DNA of 64,000 nt. Source: an uncultured Leptolinea sp. (GTDB taxonomy: Bacteria; Chloroflexota; Anaerolineae; Anaerolineales; Anaerolineaceae). Within the stretch, counting starts at the first letter, position 1, and each line of letters begins with the position of its first letter. The DNA is taken from NCBI GenBank assembly GCA_903828565.1, contig CAIKMQ010000029.1:1-64000 (forward strand). The letters are read 5' to 3'. Of this stretch, positions 51,094-59,377 are shown in pieces. A model generated the notes under the pieces. That model made no database searches. It was not told the origin of the DNA and was given only the letters and a program-made list of their open reading frames with translations. The position numbers and the translations under genes were made by a program.

Positions 51094-53406
51094 TCACGAG
51101 CTTTCAGTGGGGCAGAATGCCGGCAGCTGGTGTTGACCGATACGGTGGAATGTTGGCAGTAACATTTCAATCGGCCTCTCGCGGCCAAAGAGCCAATCTG
51201 CCATGCTACGTTCACTGAATTGCAACGGTTGCAGCAGGGTAAAAGCTGCCCGCAGAAAAAGCACCTGGTAGCGTTCCAGGTTCAGGCATCGCGGGTCAAA
51301 CTCATCGGGCAGATCCCACGCACACACGCCAGGCTCCCCGAGAGTGAACAGAAAGCGCACTTTTTGCCCGGGACGCAGTGATTTTCCGCTGGCTTCCAGC
51401 TGGGTGAGCGCGGCCGCGGTGGGCGTATTGGGTGTTTTGTAGTCACTGAGCTTGCGGCTCAGTTTCATTGTCACCAGATATTCCTCTATCGGCAGGGCGC
51501 GTTGCCGGATGAGCGCTAATCGCCTGAGGAGGAATGTCCGCATCTGCGGCAGCAGGGTGGGCAGTTCTTCAGCGCTGGCGGCAGCGGACATCAGCTTGAG
51601 CAGTTCCATTTGCGTGCCGGCAATGCAAGCTGGGGTATCCCCGCGCCTGGCTTCGATGCCGCGTACCTTAATGGTGCCATCCTGGAAGACGCCAAAATAT
51701 CGGTTTGGCACAGGAATGCGGGTATCACGGCGCGATGGCAGAAATGCCACCCAACGGAAGACTCCGTCCAGAGAAATGGGCATACCTGTGCGGTGAGATA
51801 CTTCATCCAAGATAGGCTGGAAGTCCTGCACCGTTCTCATTCCGGGTTTCTTAACCCACAACCCATCCACGTACATGTGCAGCACCTCGAACCCCAGATC
51901 TTCAGCGGTTTCCTTGGCGGCCAGCAGCATCTCACGGCCGTAGGCTGTGACAGCCTGGTGTGCTTCTATGCGTCCGAAGCGCGCATTCTTGTACCCCAGG
52001 TAGCCGAAGCAGGTAACCAGCAGCCACTTGTGGGCGGAAACGCACATCTGATAACGCCGCTTACGTGGATCCCATGCCGGCAGTTCCAGCAGCTGCTCTT
52101 TGAAGGTAATCCGTTTACGCAGCAGCGGCTGCAGTGTCAGGGGTACCAGGCCGGGCGTGCTGCGGTCGATCGTCATGCCAAGTTCGGGCACTTCTTCAGC
52201 GCCGGGCGCGCGGGTGCCTACTGTTTCCGGGGAAATATTGAAGTGCACCATTACGCTGGGGTACAGGGAGATAAAATCGATCTCCCCTACGTGGCTGTGC
52301 AGGCCGACGGTGGGCTGATAGACCAGGCCGCCCTGGTCGCCGTAGAACAGATCCATGGCACTACGTGGATCTTCAGCCTTTTGTTTATGCCAGGGAACCA
52401 ACACATTCATGCGCAATGCCGTGGTCATTTGCATGGCGGAAATGCCGGAACCGGGCGAGACGCGGGCACACATCTGCAATGGCAGACCGGTGACGCGTCC
52501 CAATTCAAGCACGCCATCCAGCCCGTAATCCCCCCAGAGCATGGCGTTGCAACGGTCGATATGCAGCCGGCCGAACAGGTGTATCTGTTCACCCCGGTGA
52601 ATGACCTGTCCATAAGAGAAATACACCCGCTCCCCGCGGCGAGCCACACCGTGTCCTGGTTCACGGTTCAACGACAGGGGAACTTTCCACTTTTCTGAAA
52701 GCTGCAGCAGGTGGTCGATCAGCCAGGTATCTCCCCAGTTGGTCAACAGAATATCCGGATCATACGACTGCAGGATGGCAGCGATATTGATGATGAAAGG
52801 CCTTTCGGGTTGCAGGGGAATACGGCCCGTGTGTTTATCATGCCGAATGAGAAGTTCACGCGGCTGACTGTGGGCAGGCGGAACATCCGGTTCCAGCGAG
52901 AGGATGCGCAGCGGGGGCGGCGGCGGGTCGAGTTCCCAGGGAGTATCCAGTGCCTGAATGGATTGGATGACACCATTTCCATCAGCGGCAATGCTGCAGT
53001 AAGCCAGCGGGAAAATTCCCGTGCTGGCCTGGTAACGCAGGGAAAGCTGGATGTCAGCGTCATAGAAGGTGATGTCTGGAAAGGCGCGGCTGATGTACTG
53101 GAACAACAACGGCTGGCGGGAAGTTTCAGCTACTTCTATGGCCAACACGGGTATCTCGGCGTTGATGAACAGATCCCGCCGGCGTGTTTCGTATAGCCGT
53201 GGGGGCAGCGGCTGGCGCAAAAGTTCGCGGCGCAGTGTTTGTAGGCGCGATGGGTTGGCTGCGGCGTAAAAGGTTACCGGGAAGGGTTGGGTGAACCGAA
53301 GGCGTTTGCCATCTTCGGTAAGGAACCACAGAGCTACACCCTGGCGCGGCGTTTCGAAGATATCCAGCACCCAACCCATGCAGCGGATGCCAGCAGTTAC
53401 GCTCAT
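51094..53406 (-). CDS. Family-B DNA polymerase with altered exonuclease and motif C residues
   Basis: A 770-residue PolB-fold protein. Motif A is DFISLYPSVMV (D377), motif B KWLLVTCFGYLGYKNARFGR (from K460), and motif C reads MYVDGLWVKK (D514), so the usual second aspartate of DTD is replaced. The exonuclease region is divergent: LEPDV (172-175) replaces the DxE of exo I, while GD (225-226) and YGLD (294-297) remain at exo II and III. This suggests weak or absent proofreading. The ATG overlaps the stop of the upstream 97-residue gene as ATGA. Bacterial relatives with D-x-L-W at motif C form an uncharacterised clade. A translesion or repair polymerase role is inferred from the SOS-like promoter. 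Confidence 0.9.
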   Translation of the reverse strand: MSVTAGIRCMGWVLDIFETPRQGVALWFLTEDGKRLRFTQPFPVTFYAAANPSRLQTLRRELLRQPLPPRLYETRRRDLFINAEIPVLAIEVAETSRQPLLFQYISRAFPDITFYDADIQLSLRYQASTGIFPLAYCSIAADGNGVIQSIQALDTPWELDPPPPPLRILSLEPDVPPAHSQPRELLIRHDKHTGRIPLQPERPFIINIAAILQSYDPDILLTNWGDTWLIDHLLQLSEKWKVPLSLNREPGHGVARRGERVYFSYGQVIHRGEQIHLFGRLHIDRCNAMLWGDYGLDGVLELGRVTGLPLQMCARVSPGSGISAMQMTTALRMNVLVPWHKQKAEDPRSAMDLFYGDQGGLVYQPTVGLHSHVGEIDFISLYPSVMVHFNISPETVGTRAPGAEEVPELGMTIDRSTPGLVPLTLQPLLRKRITFKEQLLELPAWDPRKRRYQMCVSAHKWLLVTCFGYLGYKNARFGRIEAHQAVTAYGREMLLAAKETAEDLGFEVLHMYVDGLWVKKPGMRTVQDFQPILDEVSHRTGMPISLDGVFRWVAFLPSRRDTRIPVPNRYFGVFQDGTIKVRGIEARRGDTPACIAGTQMELLKLMSAAASAEELPTLLPQMRTFLLRRLALIRQRALPIEEYLVTMKLSRKLSDYKTPNTPTAAALTQLEASGKSLRPGQKVRFLFTLGEPGVCAWDLPDEFDPRCLNLERYQVLFLRAAFTLLQPLQFSERSMADWLFGRERPIEMLLPTFHRIGQHQLPAFCPTESS

Positions 53407-53696
53407 TTGAGAGTTTCTTCCGCTGTAGGTAGCGGGGATGTTGCAAACTGCATTTCTTCGACCACTTGCCGCAGACGCAGCAGTTCTTTGTGTTCTTCTA
53501 GAAGCATGGCAAGCAGGAAGGTCTCAAAAGGCAGCGCATGGGATGCATAGGCGGCAGCCGCCAGGTGCTGTTGCGCAGCGGCAAACAGGTCATCTAATGC
53601 AAGCTGGTCTTTGCGGCGTAATGCGCGCCTGAAGCGCGCAAAAGCTTCCTGCTCACCTAAAAACTCCTGGGTAATGGATGGAAGTGTGCGTCCCAT
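53403..53696 (-). CDS. Small helical protein of the PolB cassette
   Basis: A 97-residue, almost wholly helical protein with no recognised domain. It has a conserved-looking basic cluster FARFRRALRRKDQLALDDLF, then a hydrophobic helix LPFETFLLAMLLEEHKELLR and a short acidic tail. The ATG at 53696 follows AAGGAA, seven bases after the RecA-like gene stops; frames continuing upstream lie inside that gene. Its stop overlaps the polymerase start as ATGA. The coupling implies that it works with the polymerase, perhaps as an adaptor, but this is inference. Confidence 0.78.
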   Translation of the reverse strand: MGRTLPSITQEFLGEQEAFARFRRALRRKDQLALDDLFAAAQQHLAAAAYASHALPFETFLLAMLLEEHKELLRLRQVVEEMQFATSPLPTAEETLK

Positions 53697-53703
53697 GGGT
53701 TCC

Positions 53704-54288
53704 TTAGAACAGGCGGGGAATGGCCGGAGCTGTGAGGATCTCCGCCTGCCAGATATCATCCACAAAAGCCAGCATGTCATCCAGCAGCATCTGCTGATCC
53801 GGGCGGTCATGCTGAGCCGGCCGCAGGCTGATGAGCAGCGTGCCATATCCGGACAGTACTTTGAAATAGCGCTGGCAAAGGCGCAGTAAACGCTGACGTT
53901 CTGCCAGCTGGACATTCTCATCATAGAAAGTCGCCAGTAGATCCAGTACTAGTGTGGCGGGGGATGGGGTGGAACGTTGCCGTGCCAGCAAGGCAGCGGC
54001 TGCCAGCAGTGATTCCATCTGATAACAGGTAAAAGCACGTGCCAGGTTGATGCGCTGCAGCATGGCATCCATATTCTCTGTGTGACGGCGCACAGCGCGC
54101 GCTACCAGGTAAGCGTTAAAGTGATTTCCACCATCCAGTACATGCACCGGCCCGTTCAGAGAGCAGCGCGCGGCCGTTTCCAGCATCAAATTGCGGCCGG
54201 CGTGCGGCGCCAACACAGCCAGGGTCTTTCCGCTGGCGGGGTCGGGCAGGAAGGTGGTGGAGGGGGAGGCGTACGAGATGATGTTCAT
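53704..54288 (-). CDS. RecA-fold protein with degenerate P-loop, PolB cassette
   Basis: A 194-residue protein whose strand pattern fits a RecA/RadB-like core. TLAVLAPHAGRNLMLETAA (22-40) lies where Walker A would be but lacks GKT/S. VHVLDGGNHFNAYLVARAV (48-66), INLARAFTCYQMESLLAAA and LVLDLLATFYDE (113-124, Walker B-like) follow, with a further strand TLLISL. This recalls ImuA and SulA-like RecA relatives that have lost ATP binding. The ATG at 54288 lies six bases after TATAAT, so it is leaderless; the longer in-frame start at 54336 precedes the promoter. It heads the operon with the 97-residue protein and PolB. Confidence 0.8.
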   Translation of the reverse strand: MNIISYASPSTTFLPDPASGKTLAVLAPHAGRNLMLETAARCSLNGPVHVLDGGNHFNAYLVARAVRRHTENMDAMLQRINLARAFTCYQMESLLAAAALLARQRSTPSPATLVLDLLATFYDENVQLAERQRLLRLCQRYFKVLSGYGTLLISLRPAQHDRPDQQMLLDDMLAFVDDIWQAEILTAPAIPRLF

Positions 54289-54294
54289 ACTGTT

Positions 54295-54323
54295 ATTATA
54301 TAGAATATATGTTCTAATGTCAA
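54295..54323 (-). promoter_or_regulatory. Consensus leaderless promoter of the PolB cassette
   Basis: On the minus strand TTGACA (54323-54318), a 17-bp spacer, TATAAT (54300-54295), six bases, then ATG at 54288. This is the closest match to the bacterial consensus in the window. Confidence 0.88.
54301..54316. promoter_or_regulatory. SOS-box-like palindrome in the promoter spacer
   Basis: TAGAATATATGTTCTA fills the spacer between the -35 and -10 boxes of the PolB cassette. It is symmetric except for one base pair. Its right half GTTCT and the overall form resemble the Bacillus-type LexA site CGAAC-N4-GTTCG. A repressor bound here would block the promoter fully. LexA binding is inference. Confidence 0.65.
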
Positions 54324-54455
54324 CTATTGGCTGCAAGATCCACCCAAATGACGGTATGTTAAAAAAAGGTAATATCAGGTTGGTGATTTACTGCACATGA
54401 CAAAAATGGTAGTGGCAAGTATCCTTGTTACAGCACGTAGTTTGCGGGAGGTGCC

Positions 54456-54953
54456 ATGTTGGAAGTTGTCGTAGCCGGGGGCATGATTTTTTGCGCCGTG
54501 CTAGCCATTCGATCATCGCATTTATTGCAGTCGGCGATTTGGTTGGCAGGCAGCAGCGCGTTCACTGCCATATTACTTTATTTGATGGGGGCGCCGCAGA
54601 TCGCTGTGATCGAGTTGAGCGTAGGCGCGGGGTTGGTAACTGTATTGTTCGTATTTGCCATCAATATCACCGGAGAGGATGCCAGCACAGTGCTGCCGTC
54701 CATTCCCCGACCAGTGGCGTGGGCAGCGGTGGTGTTAGCCATCGCCGCGTTTGCGTGGATGGTCCTTCCGGGGCAGCAGCCTGCTTTGACAGAGGCTGGC
54801 CCGGCTGTATTTACCAGTGTCTTATGGAAGGATCGAGCGGTGGATATGGTACTGCAGGTAGCCCTGATCTTTGCGGGTGTCTTGGGCATTCTAACTCTGC
54901 TAGGCGGCCATGAAGATACCGGCGAAGTCGCGGGAGGTGCTCATGATCATTGA
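54456..54953 (+). CDS. Hydrogenase membrane subunit, MbhD/MnhB-like (DUF4040 type)
   Basis: A 165-residue protein with four or five transmembrane helices. The stretch IWLAGSSAFTAILLYLMGAP and IAVIELSVGAGLVTVLFVFA match the DUF4040 domain of MbhD and MrpA/MnhB and the equivalent helices of NuoJ. The C-terminal HEDTGEVAGGAHDH tail is hydrophilic. It is probably part of the proton/sodium-translocating membrane arm of the hydrogenase encoded downstream. It is the first gene of the operon, behind GGGAGGT. It overlaps the next gene by 11 nt. Confidence 0.82.
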   Translation: MLEVVVAGGMIFCAVLAIRSSHLLQSAIWLAGSSAFTAILLYLMGAPQIAVIELSVGAGLVTVLFVFAINITGEDASTVLPSIPRPVAWAAVVLAIAAFAWMVLPGQQPALTEAGPAVFTSVLWKDRAVDMVLQVALIFAGVLGILTLLGGHEDTGEVAGGAHDH

Positions 54954-55254
54954 ACCCCGTCTGGTGATCACCATGGCAGTGATCTGCCTGGTTGGAATTG
55001 GTATTTACGGCCTGCTGATCACCCGTAATCTTATTAAGGTCATTGTCGCACTCCAGATCCTTGTAAAGGGTGCCATTTTAGCACTGGTGCTGGCGGCTGA
55101 ATTGCAGGGGCAGATCCAGCTGGGACAATCCATGGCGCTGACATTGATCGTTGCTGATACCATCGTGGCAGTAGTCGGGTTGGCGCTGGGTTTGCAGGTT
55201 CGCCGGCGTGTCGGTTCGCTGGACCTTCGCGACCTTTCCAAATTAAAGGGATGA
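54943..55254 (+). CDS. Hydrogenase membrane subunit, NuoK/MrpC-like
   Basis: A 103-residue protein with three transmembrane helices. GIYGLLITRNLIKVIVALQILVKG (24 residues, quoted here only by its start GIYGLLITRNLI) carries the NuoK/MrpC-type helix with its buried charged residues. ALTLIVADTIVAVVGLALGL is the last helix. It belongs to the membrane arm that couples electron transfer to ion movement. The ATG at 54943 follows GGGAGG and lies inside the end of the previous gene. Confidence 0.85.
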   Translation: MIIEPRLVITMAVICLVGIGIYGLLITRNLIKVIVALQILVKGAILALVLAAELQGQIQLGQSMALTLIVADTIVAVVGLALGLQVRRRVGSLDLRDLSKLKG

Positions 55255-57005
55255 TCATGCCTGCTCTATTGACACTCTGTACAATTCTCGTTCCCTGGCT
55301 GGGTGCAGTAGCCATCTGGATGTTGGGAGATAAAAGACAAAAGACTGTCGGACCGGTAGCCGTGACTTTCTCCGTTCTTGCGGCACTGGCCGCCCTCTGC
55401 CTGTATCCATTCGCGACAGCCGGTGTGGTAGTGAGCATCCCGATGGGCGATGCATTTGGGAGCCTGTCTTTTCGACCGGACGGATTGGCTGCCCTTCTCA
55501 CTGTAATCGCCACTGTCATTGGTAGCCTGGCAGTGATTTTTTCACTGGATTACATGAAGGGTGAGCATCAACTTCCACGATACTACTCCTTCATTCTGCT
55601 TTTTATTGGTGCGATGGCTGGACTGGTTCTGAGCAGCAGCCTGCTATACCTCTTTTTCTTTTGGGAAATAACAGCACTTAGTTCTTATGCCTTGATCTCC
55701 TTCAATAATGATGATCCCAAAGCAGTTCGCGGTGGTATCAAAGCTCTGATCATGACCCAGGTAGGCGGTGCCGGATTGCTCGCCGGGGCGCTGGCTCTGT
55801 TTTCAGCGACTGGTAGTTTTGAAATCGATCAGGTTCTGGCGAATCCTGTGGCGATACCGGCCGGGCTACTGGCTTTTGCAGCCTTCGGGTTCCTGGTGGC
55901 AGCTGCTGCCAAATCTGCACAATTCCCATTTCAGACCTGGCTACCGGACGCGATGGAAGCGCCGACACCCATCAGCGCCTTGATTCACGCAGCTACCATG
56001 GTGAACGCGGGGGTATACCTGCTTGCCCGGTTTTACCCGGCGTTCGCAGAAGTACCCGGCTGGAAGACTGCCGTCATTGCGGTAGGCGTAATCACTGCTT
56101 TCTCTGCTGCATTGATGGCCATTGTGGCCGGGGATATCAAGCGGGTTCTGGCATATTCCACAGTATCCCAACTTGGATATATGGTTTATGCCATTGGACT
56201 CGGCGCGGTAGAAGCAGCGCAGTTCCACCTGTTGAGCCATGCCATCTTCAAAGCCTTGCTCTTCCTTTCAGCCGGTGCTGTGATCCACTCTGTAGGCACG
56301 CGGGATATTTTCCGCATGGGCGGGTTGGGGAAAAGGATGCCATTCACCCGGCTGGCTTTTGTGATCGGCTCACTGGCACTTGCCGGCATCCCCGTTCTCA
56401 ATGGTTTCTGGAGCAAAGAATTGATCCTGGAAGCCGGGATGGAAACCGGACCGGCATGGGGTTATATTCTGATGCTGGCTGGTGCCGGCCTCACTGCGCT
56501 GTACACTCTGCGTGTCACCTGGCTGGTATTTTACGGGAAACCTCGAGAAGATCTGCATGTTCATCCCGCGGGTAAAGCGATGAAGACCGCGTTGCTTCCC
56601 CTTGTGATTGGCAGTATATTCAGTTGGCTGCTGGTGGCATTCGTAACGCGGGTTTCAGCAAATACGATGCCATATCACCATATGGAGGCAATGGACATTA
56701 CCACACTGGTACAGGAAGTCATTATGAATCCGGGTACATTGATCGCCCTGGCGGTAATTCTTGCAGGGGCTGGCACCTGGCTTGTTTCACAGCGAGTTCG
56801 CTTTTTTGAAAAATCTCTGGGCTGGGCAGTGCACTCGATACAGGCCTCTTTTGGTATGGAATCGATCAATGATGCCATCACCAGGCTCGCCGGATTTGCA
56901 GGTGAAAAACTGCGGATTACTCAAACTGGCCTCATCAGCTGGAATTTGCTCTATGTGGTAATCGCTTTGATACTGGCCTGTATCTATCTGGCAGTGGGAG
57001 CATAA
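55251..57005 (+). CDS. Hydrogenase antiporter-like subunit (NuoL/MrpA type)
   Basis: A 584-residue membrane protein with about sixteen helices and a proton-antiporter (Proton_antipo_M) domain. LYLFFFWEITALSSYALISF, LPDAMEAPTPISALIHAATM and KRVLAYSTVSQLGYMVYAIG hold the conserved Lys, Glu and His of the NuoL/MrpA family. The C-terminal extension (about 480-584) resembles the lateral-helix region of NuoL. The start overlaps the previous stop as ATGA; ATG 55257 is equally possible. It should pump H+ or Na+ when H2 is made or used. Confidence 0.92.
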   Translation: MIMPALLTLCTILVPWLGAVAIWMLGDKRQKTVGPVAVTFSVLAALAALCLYPFATAGVVVSIPMGDAFGSLSFRPDGLAALLTVIATVIGSLAVIFSLDYMKGEHQLPRYYSFILLFIGAMAGLVLSSSLLYLFFFWEITALSSYALISFNNDDPKAVRGGIKALIMTQVGGAGLLAGALALFSATGSFEIDQVLANPVAIPAGLLAFAAFGFLVAAAAKSAQFPFQTWLPDAMEAPTPISALIHAATMVNAGVYLLARFYPAFAEVPGWKTAVIAVGVITAFSAALMAIVAGDIKRVLAYSTVSQLGYMVYAIGLGAVEAAQFHLLSHAIFKALLFLSAGAVIHSVGTRDIFRMGGLGKRMPFTRLAFVIGSLALAGIPVLNGFWSKELILEAGMETGPAWGYILMLAGAGLTALYTLRVTWLVFYGKPREDLHVHPAGKAMKTALLPLVIGSIFSWLLVAFVTRVSANTMPYHHMEAMDITTLVQEVIMNPGTLIALAVILAGAGTWLVSQRVRFFEKSLGWAVHSIQASFGMESINDAITRLAGFAGEKLRITQTGLISWNLLYVVIALILACIYLAVGA

Positions 57006-57006
57006 T

Positions 57007-58512
57007 ATGCCGTTGAAACATTTCAGTACGTTACTAATACTACCCCTGGCATTTTCACCAGTGATCTACCTTTTTGGCAGGGTGGCTGGTAGCCTAGAAA
57101 AGAAAAACACCGGGCCCAATATCAGCCGCTGGTTGTTGATGGGTGTGATCTCAGGGGGCCTTTACGCACTTGTTCGTCTTTATCCGGTTTCCATGGCAGG
57201 CGAGAAGGTTCGCGCCACATGGGGTACTGTATCCTTTCAGTTTGACGGCATCAGCCTGGTGTTGATCGGCTCTACGCTTATTCTGGGTTTGTTATCCACA
57301 TTGTACTCTGGAAGATACCTGGCAGGTGAGACCGGAGAAGAGAAATACTATGCCCTCTTTTCTATACTGATCGGGTCCATCATCTGCCTTGTCAGTGCGG
57401 CGGATCTCTTTACCCTCTGGTTGTGCTTCGAGATCATGGCTGTCAGTACATATACCCTGGTGGCTTTCCACCGACAGAATGCAGCGGCGCTGGAGGCCGG
57501 TGTCAAGTATCTGGTTCAAAGTGCTCTGGGGTCGGTTCTGGTAATTCTTGGGATTGCTCTCGTTTTTGGTGAACGTGGATCACTGGCCTTGGATACTCTG
57601 AAGGCGAGCGGAGCTCAAACATCCGGACTTCTGGCGGCAGGAGGGTTGATTCTGATCGGCTTCGGTATTAAAGCAGCCATTGTTCCACTGCATACCTGGC
57701 TGCCGGATGCTCACTCGCAAGCGCCATCCGGTATGAGCGCGATGCTCTCCGGTGTTGTGATCGCGGCGGGGTTGACAGCCATGCTGCGTGCGCTATCTGC
57801 GTTGGGTGTTCCAGCTTCTGTCTGGGGGTGTGCATTCCTGACTCTTGGCGCGATCAATATGCTGGTTGGGAACCTGCTTGCCTTGAGGCAGGTAGAAGTA
57901 AAACGGATGCTGGCATATTCGAGCATCAGTCATATCGGCTACTTGCTCACCGGGTTGGGGTTTGCGCTGTATCTGGGTGTTATCAATGGCGCGGAAGGCG
58001 CATTCTTCCATCTGATGACTCATGCGATCATGAAGGGGCTGGCCTTTCTCGCTGCCGGGGCCTTCCTGTTTGTGCTTCTTCCGCATGATGGTTCGCATGG
58101 GCCGTTGAAGATCAAGGACTTGCAGGGTGCAGCGGGTAAGTACCCACTGGCCGCGCTCACTTTCAGTATCGCATTACTGGCATTGGGTGGTCTTCCTCCG
58201 TTGGCGGGCTTTATGTCCAAGTGGGTTATTTTTACTGCAGGTTTCATCGCAAAAGATGGCTGGATGACAGCAGCAGCTATTTTTATGGCGCTCAACAGTG
58301 TCCTTTCCCTCGCATACTACGCGCCTGTGATTAACCGCCTCTATCAACGGGAGAGTTCTGATCTGGTGAAGGCAGGATCAAAGATCCCTGCTAGTTTGAA
58401 CATACCGCTGGTGATACTCGCGATTTCCACGCTATTGATCGGCCTTTATCCGGCCATTCTGCAGCCCATCTATCAGCTGGCGGGTAAAAACCTGCTGGCC
58501 CTTTTCTTCTAG
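57007..58512 (+). CDS. Hydrogenase antiporter-like subunit (NuoM/MrpD type)
   Basis: A 501-residue membrane protein with about fourteen helices. Family motifs are LFTLWLCFEIMAVSTYTLVA, LPDAHSQAPSGMSAMLSGVV and KRMLAYSSISHIGYLLTGLG. It is the second ion-pump module of the complex, giving two antiporter units where Ech has one. It starts one base after the previous gene's stop. It corresponds to MbhH by position. Confidence 0.92.
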   Translation: MPLKHFSTLLILPLAFSPVIYLFGRVAGSLEKKNTGPNISRWLLMGVISGGLYALVRLYPVSMAGEKVRATWGTVSFQFDGISLVLIGSTLILGLLSTLYSGRYLAGETGEEKYYALFSILIGSIICLVSAADLFTLWLCFEIMAVSTYTLVAFHRQNAAALEAGVKYLVQSALGSVLVILGIALVFGERGSLALDTLKASGAQTSGLLAAGGLILIGFGIKAAIVPLHTWLPDAHSQAPSGMSAMLSGVVIAAGLTAMLRALSALGVPASVWGCAFLTLGAINMLVGNLLALRQVEVKRMLAYSSISHIGYLLTGLGFALYLGVINGAEGAFFHLMTHAIMKGLAFLAAGAFLFVLLPHDGSHGPLKIKDLQGAAGKYPLAALTFSIALLALGGLPPLAGFMSKWVIFTAGFIAKDGWMTAAAIFMALNSVLSLAYYAPVINRLYQRESSDLVKAGSKIPASLNIPLVILAISTLLIGLYPAILQPIYQLAGKNLLALFF

Positions 58513-58521
58513 GATAGTTCG

Positions 58522-58833
58522 ATGGAATTCATTCTGACACCACCCATCGCTTTCTTTCTATATATTCCCCTGGTATTTCTGATCGTCCTGCTTGGGCAAA
58601 AACTGGCAGGGACATCAAAAACAAGTGAATTAAAGTCATCACTATATGGATCAGGAGAAGAAGCGCCTACGCATTTTGCATCACCGGGTTACAAGCCTTT
58701 CTTCCTGGTGGCACTCTTCTTCGCGATCTTACACCTTGGAATACTGGTTACCGGATCCGGCAACCTGCACCCGGTTGAAGCAATTTATCTGGGTGGTTTG
58801 ATCCTGGCACTGGTCGCCCTGATCCTTGGATGA
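58522..58833 (+). CDS. Hydrogenase membrane subunit, NuoA/MbhI-like
   Basis: A 103-residue protein with three transmembrane helices. The loop after the first helix contains YGSGEEAP, as in NuoA-type subunits that link membrane and peripheral arms. The C-terminal helix ends LGGLILALVALILG. It occupies the position of MbhI in Mbh operons. Nine bases separate it from the preceding gene. Confidence 0.75.
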   Translation: MEFILTPPIAFFLYIPLVFLIVLLGQKLAGTSKTSELKSSLYGSGEEAPTHFASPGYKPFFLVALFFAILHLGILVTGSGNLHPVEAIYLGGLILALVALILG

Positions 58834-58846
58834 GGAGGTAGTTTTC

Positions 58847-59377
58847 ATGGATTTACCAAAAGCATGGGAAGCCGCATTAGTTGATTTGAAAACCTGGGCA
58901 AGGATCAATTCTCCCTGGGCAATTCATTTCAACAGTGGTTCCTGCAATGGATGTGATATCGAAATTCTCGCAACCCTGACCCCGCGGTATGACCTCGAAA
59001 GGCTGGGGATCAAATTACAGGGAAGCCCGCGTCACGCAGATGTTTTGATCTGTACGGGGCCGGTTACTCGCCAGGCGCGGGAACGACTGATCCGGACTTA
59101 TGAGCAGATGCCAGACCCAAAATTCGTTGTTGCTGTTGGTTCTTGCGGCATCACCGGTGGAGCGTTTGAAGGGTGTTATAACGTGGCCAATGGTGTGGAT
59201 AAAGTGATCCCGGTGGATGTATATATCCCCGGATGTCCCCCACGACCCGAAGCGATCATATTTGGTGTCAGCCAGCTGCTTCAATCCCTTCAGCCACCTA
59301 AAAAGGCAAAAAACCGGAACGCGATCGTAACAAACCCGATTACCGGATCGACACCTAAGAAGGGGGTGGGAGAATGA
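58847..59377 (+). CDS. [NiFe]-hydrogenase small subunit (NuoB/MbhJ-like)
   Basis: A 176-residue peripheral subunit that carries the proximal [4Fe-4S] cluster. The ligands are C33 and C36 in GSCNGCDIE, C100 in VAVGSCG and C130 in YIPGCPPRPE. Short length and one cluster are as in group 4 hydrogenases and NuoB, unlike uptake hydrogenase small subunits. The ATG at 58847 follows GAGGAGG; earlier frames lie in the preceding gene. It passes electrons between the ferredoxin-like subunit and the [NiFe] site. Confidence 0.93.
   Translation: MDLPKAWEAALVDLKTWARINSPWAIHFNSGSCNGCDIEILATLTPRYDLERLGIKLQGSPRHADVLICTGPVTRQARERLIRTYEQMPDPKFVVAVGSCGITGGAFEGCYNVANGVDKVIPVDVYIPGCPPRPEAIIFGVSQLLQSLQPPKKAKNRNAIVTNPITGSTPKKGVGE

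Noticed and set aside
51610-52698. A 362-codon open frame on the plus strand opposite the PolB gene
   Set aside because: It is a shadow of the codon structure of the polymerase gene, has no ribosome-binding site, and its product has no recognisable domain, whereas the minus-strand frame has clear PolB motifs.
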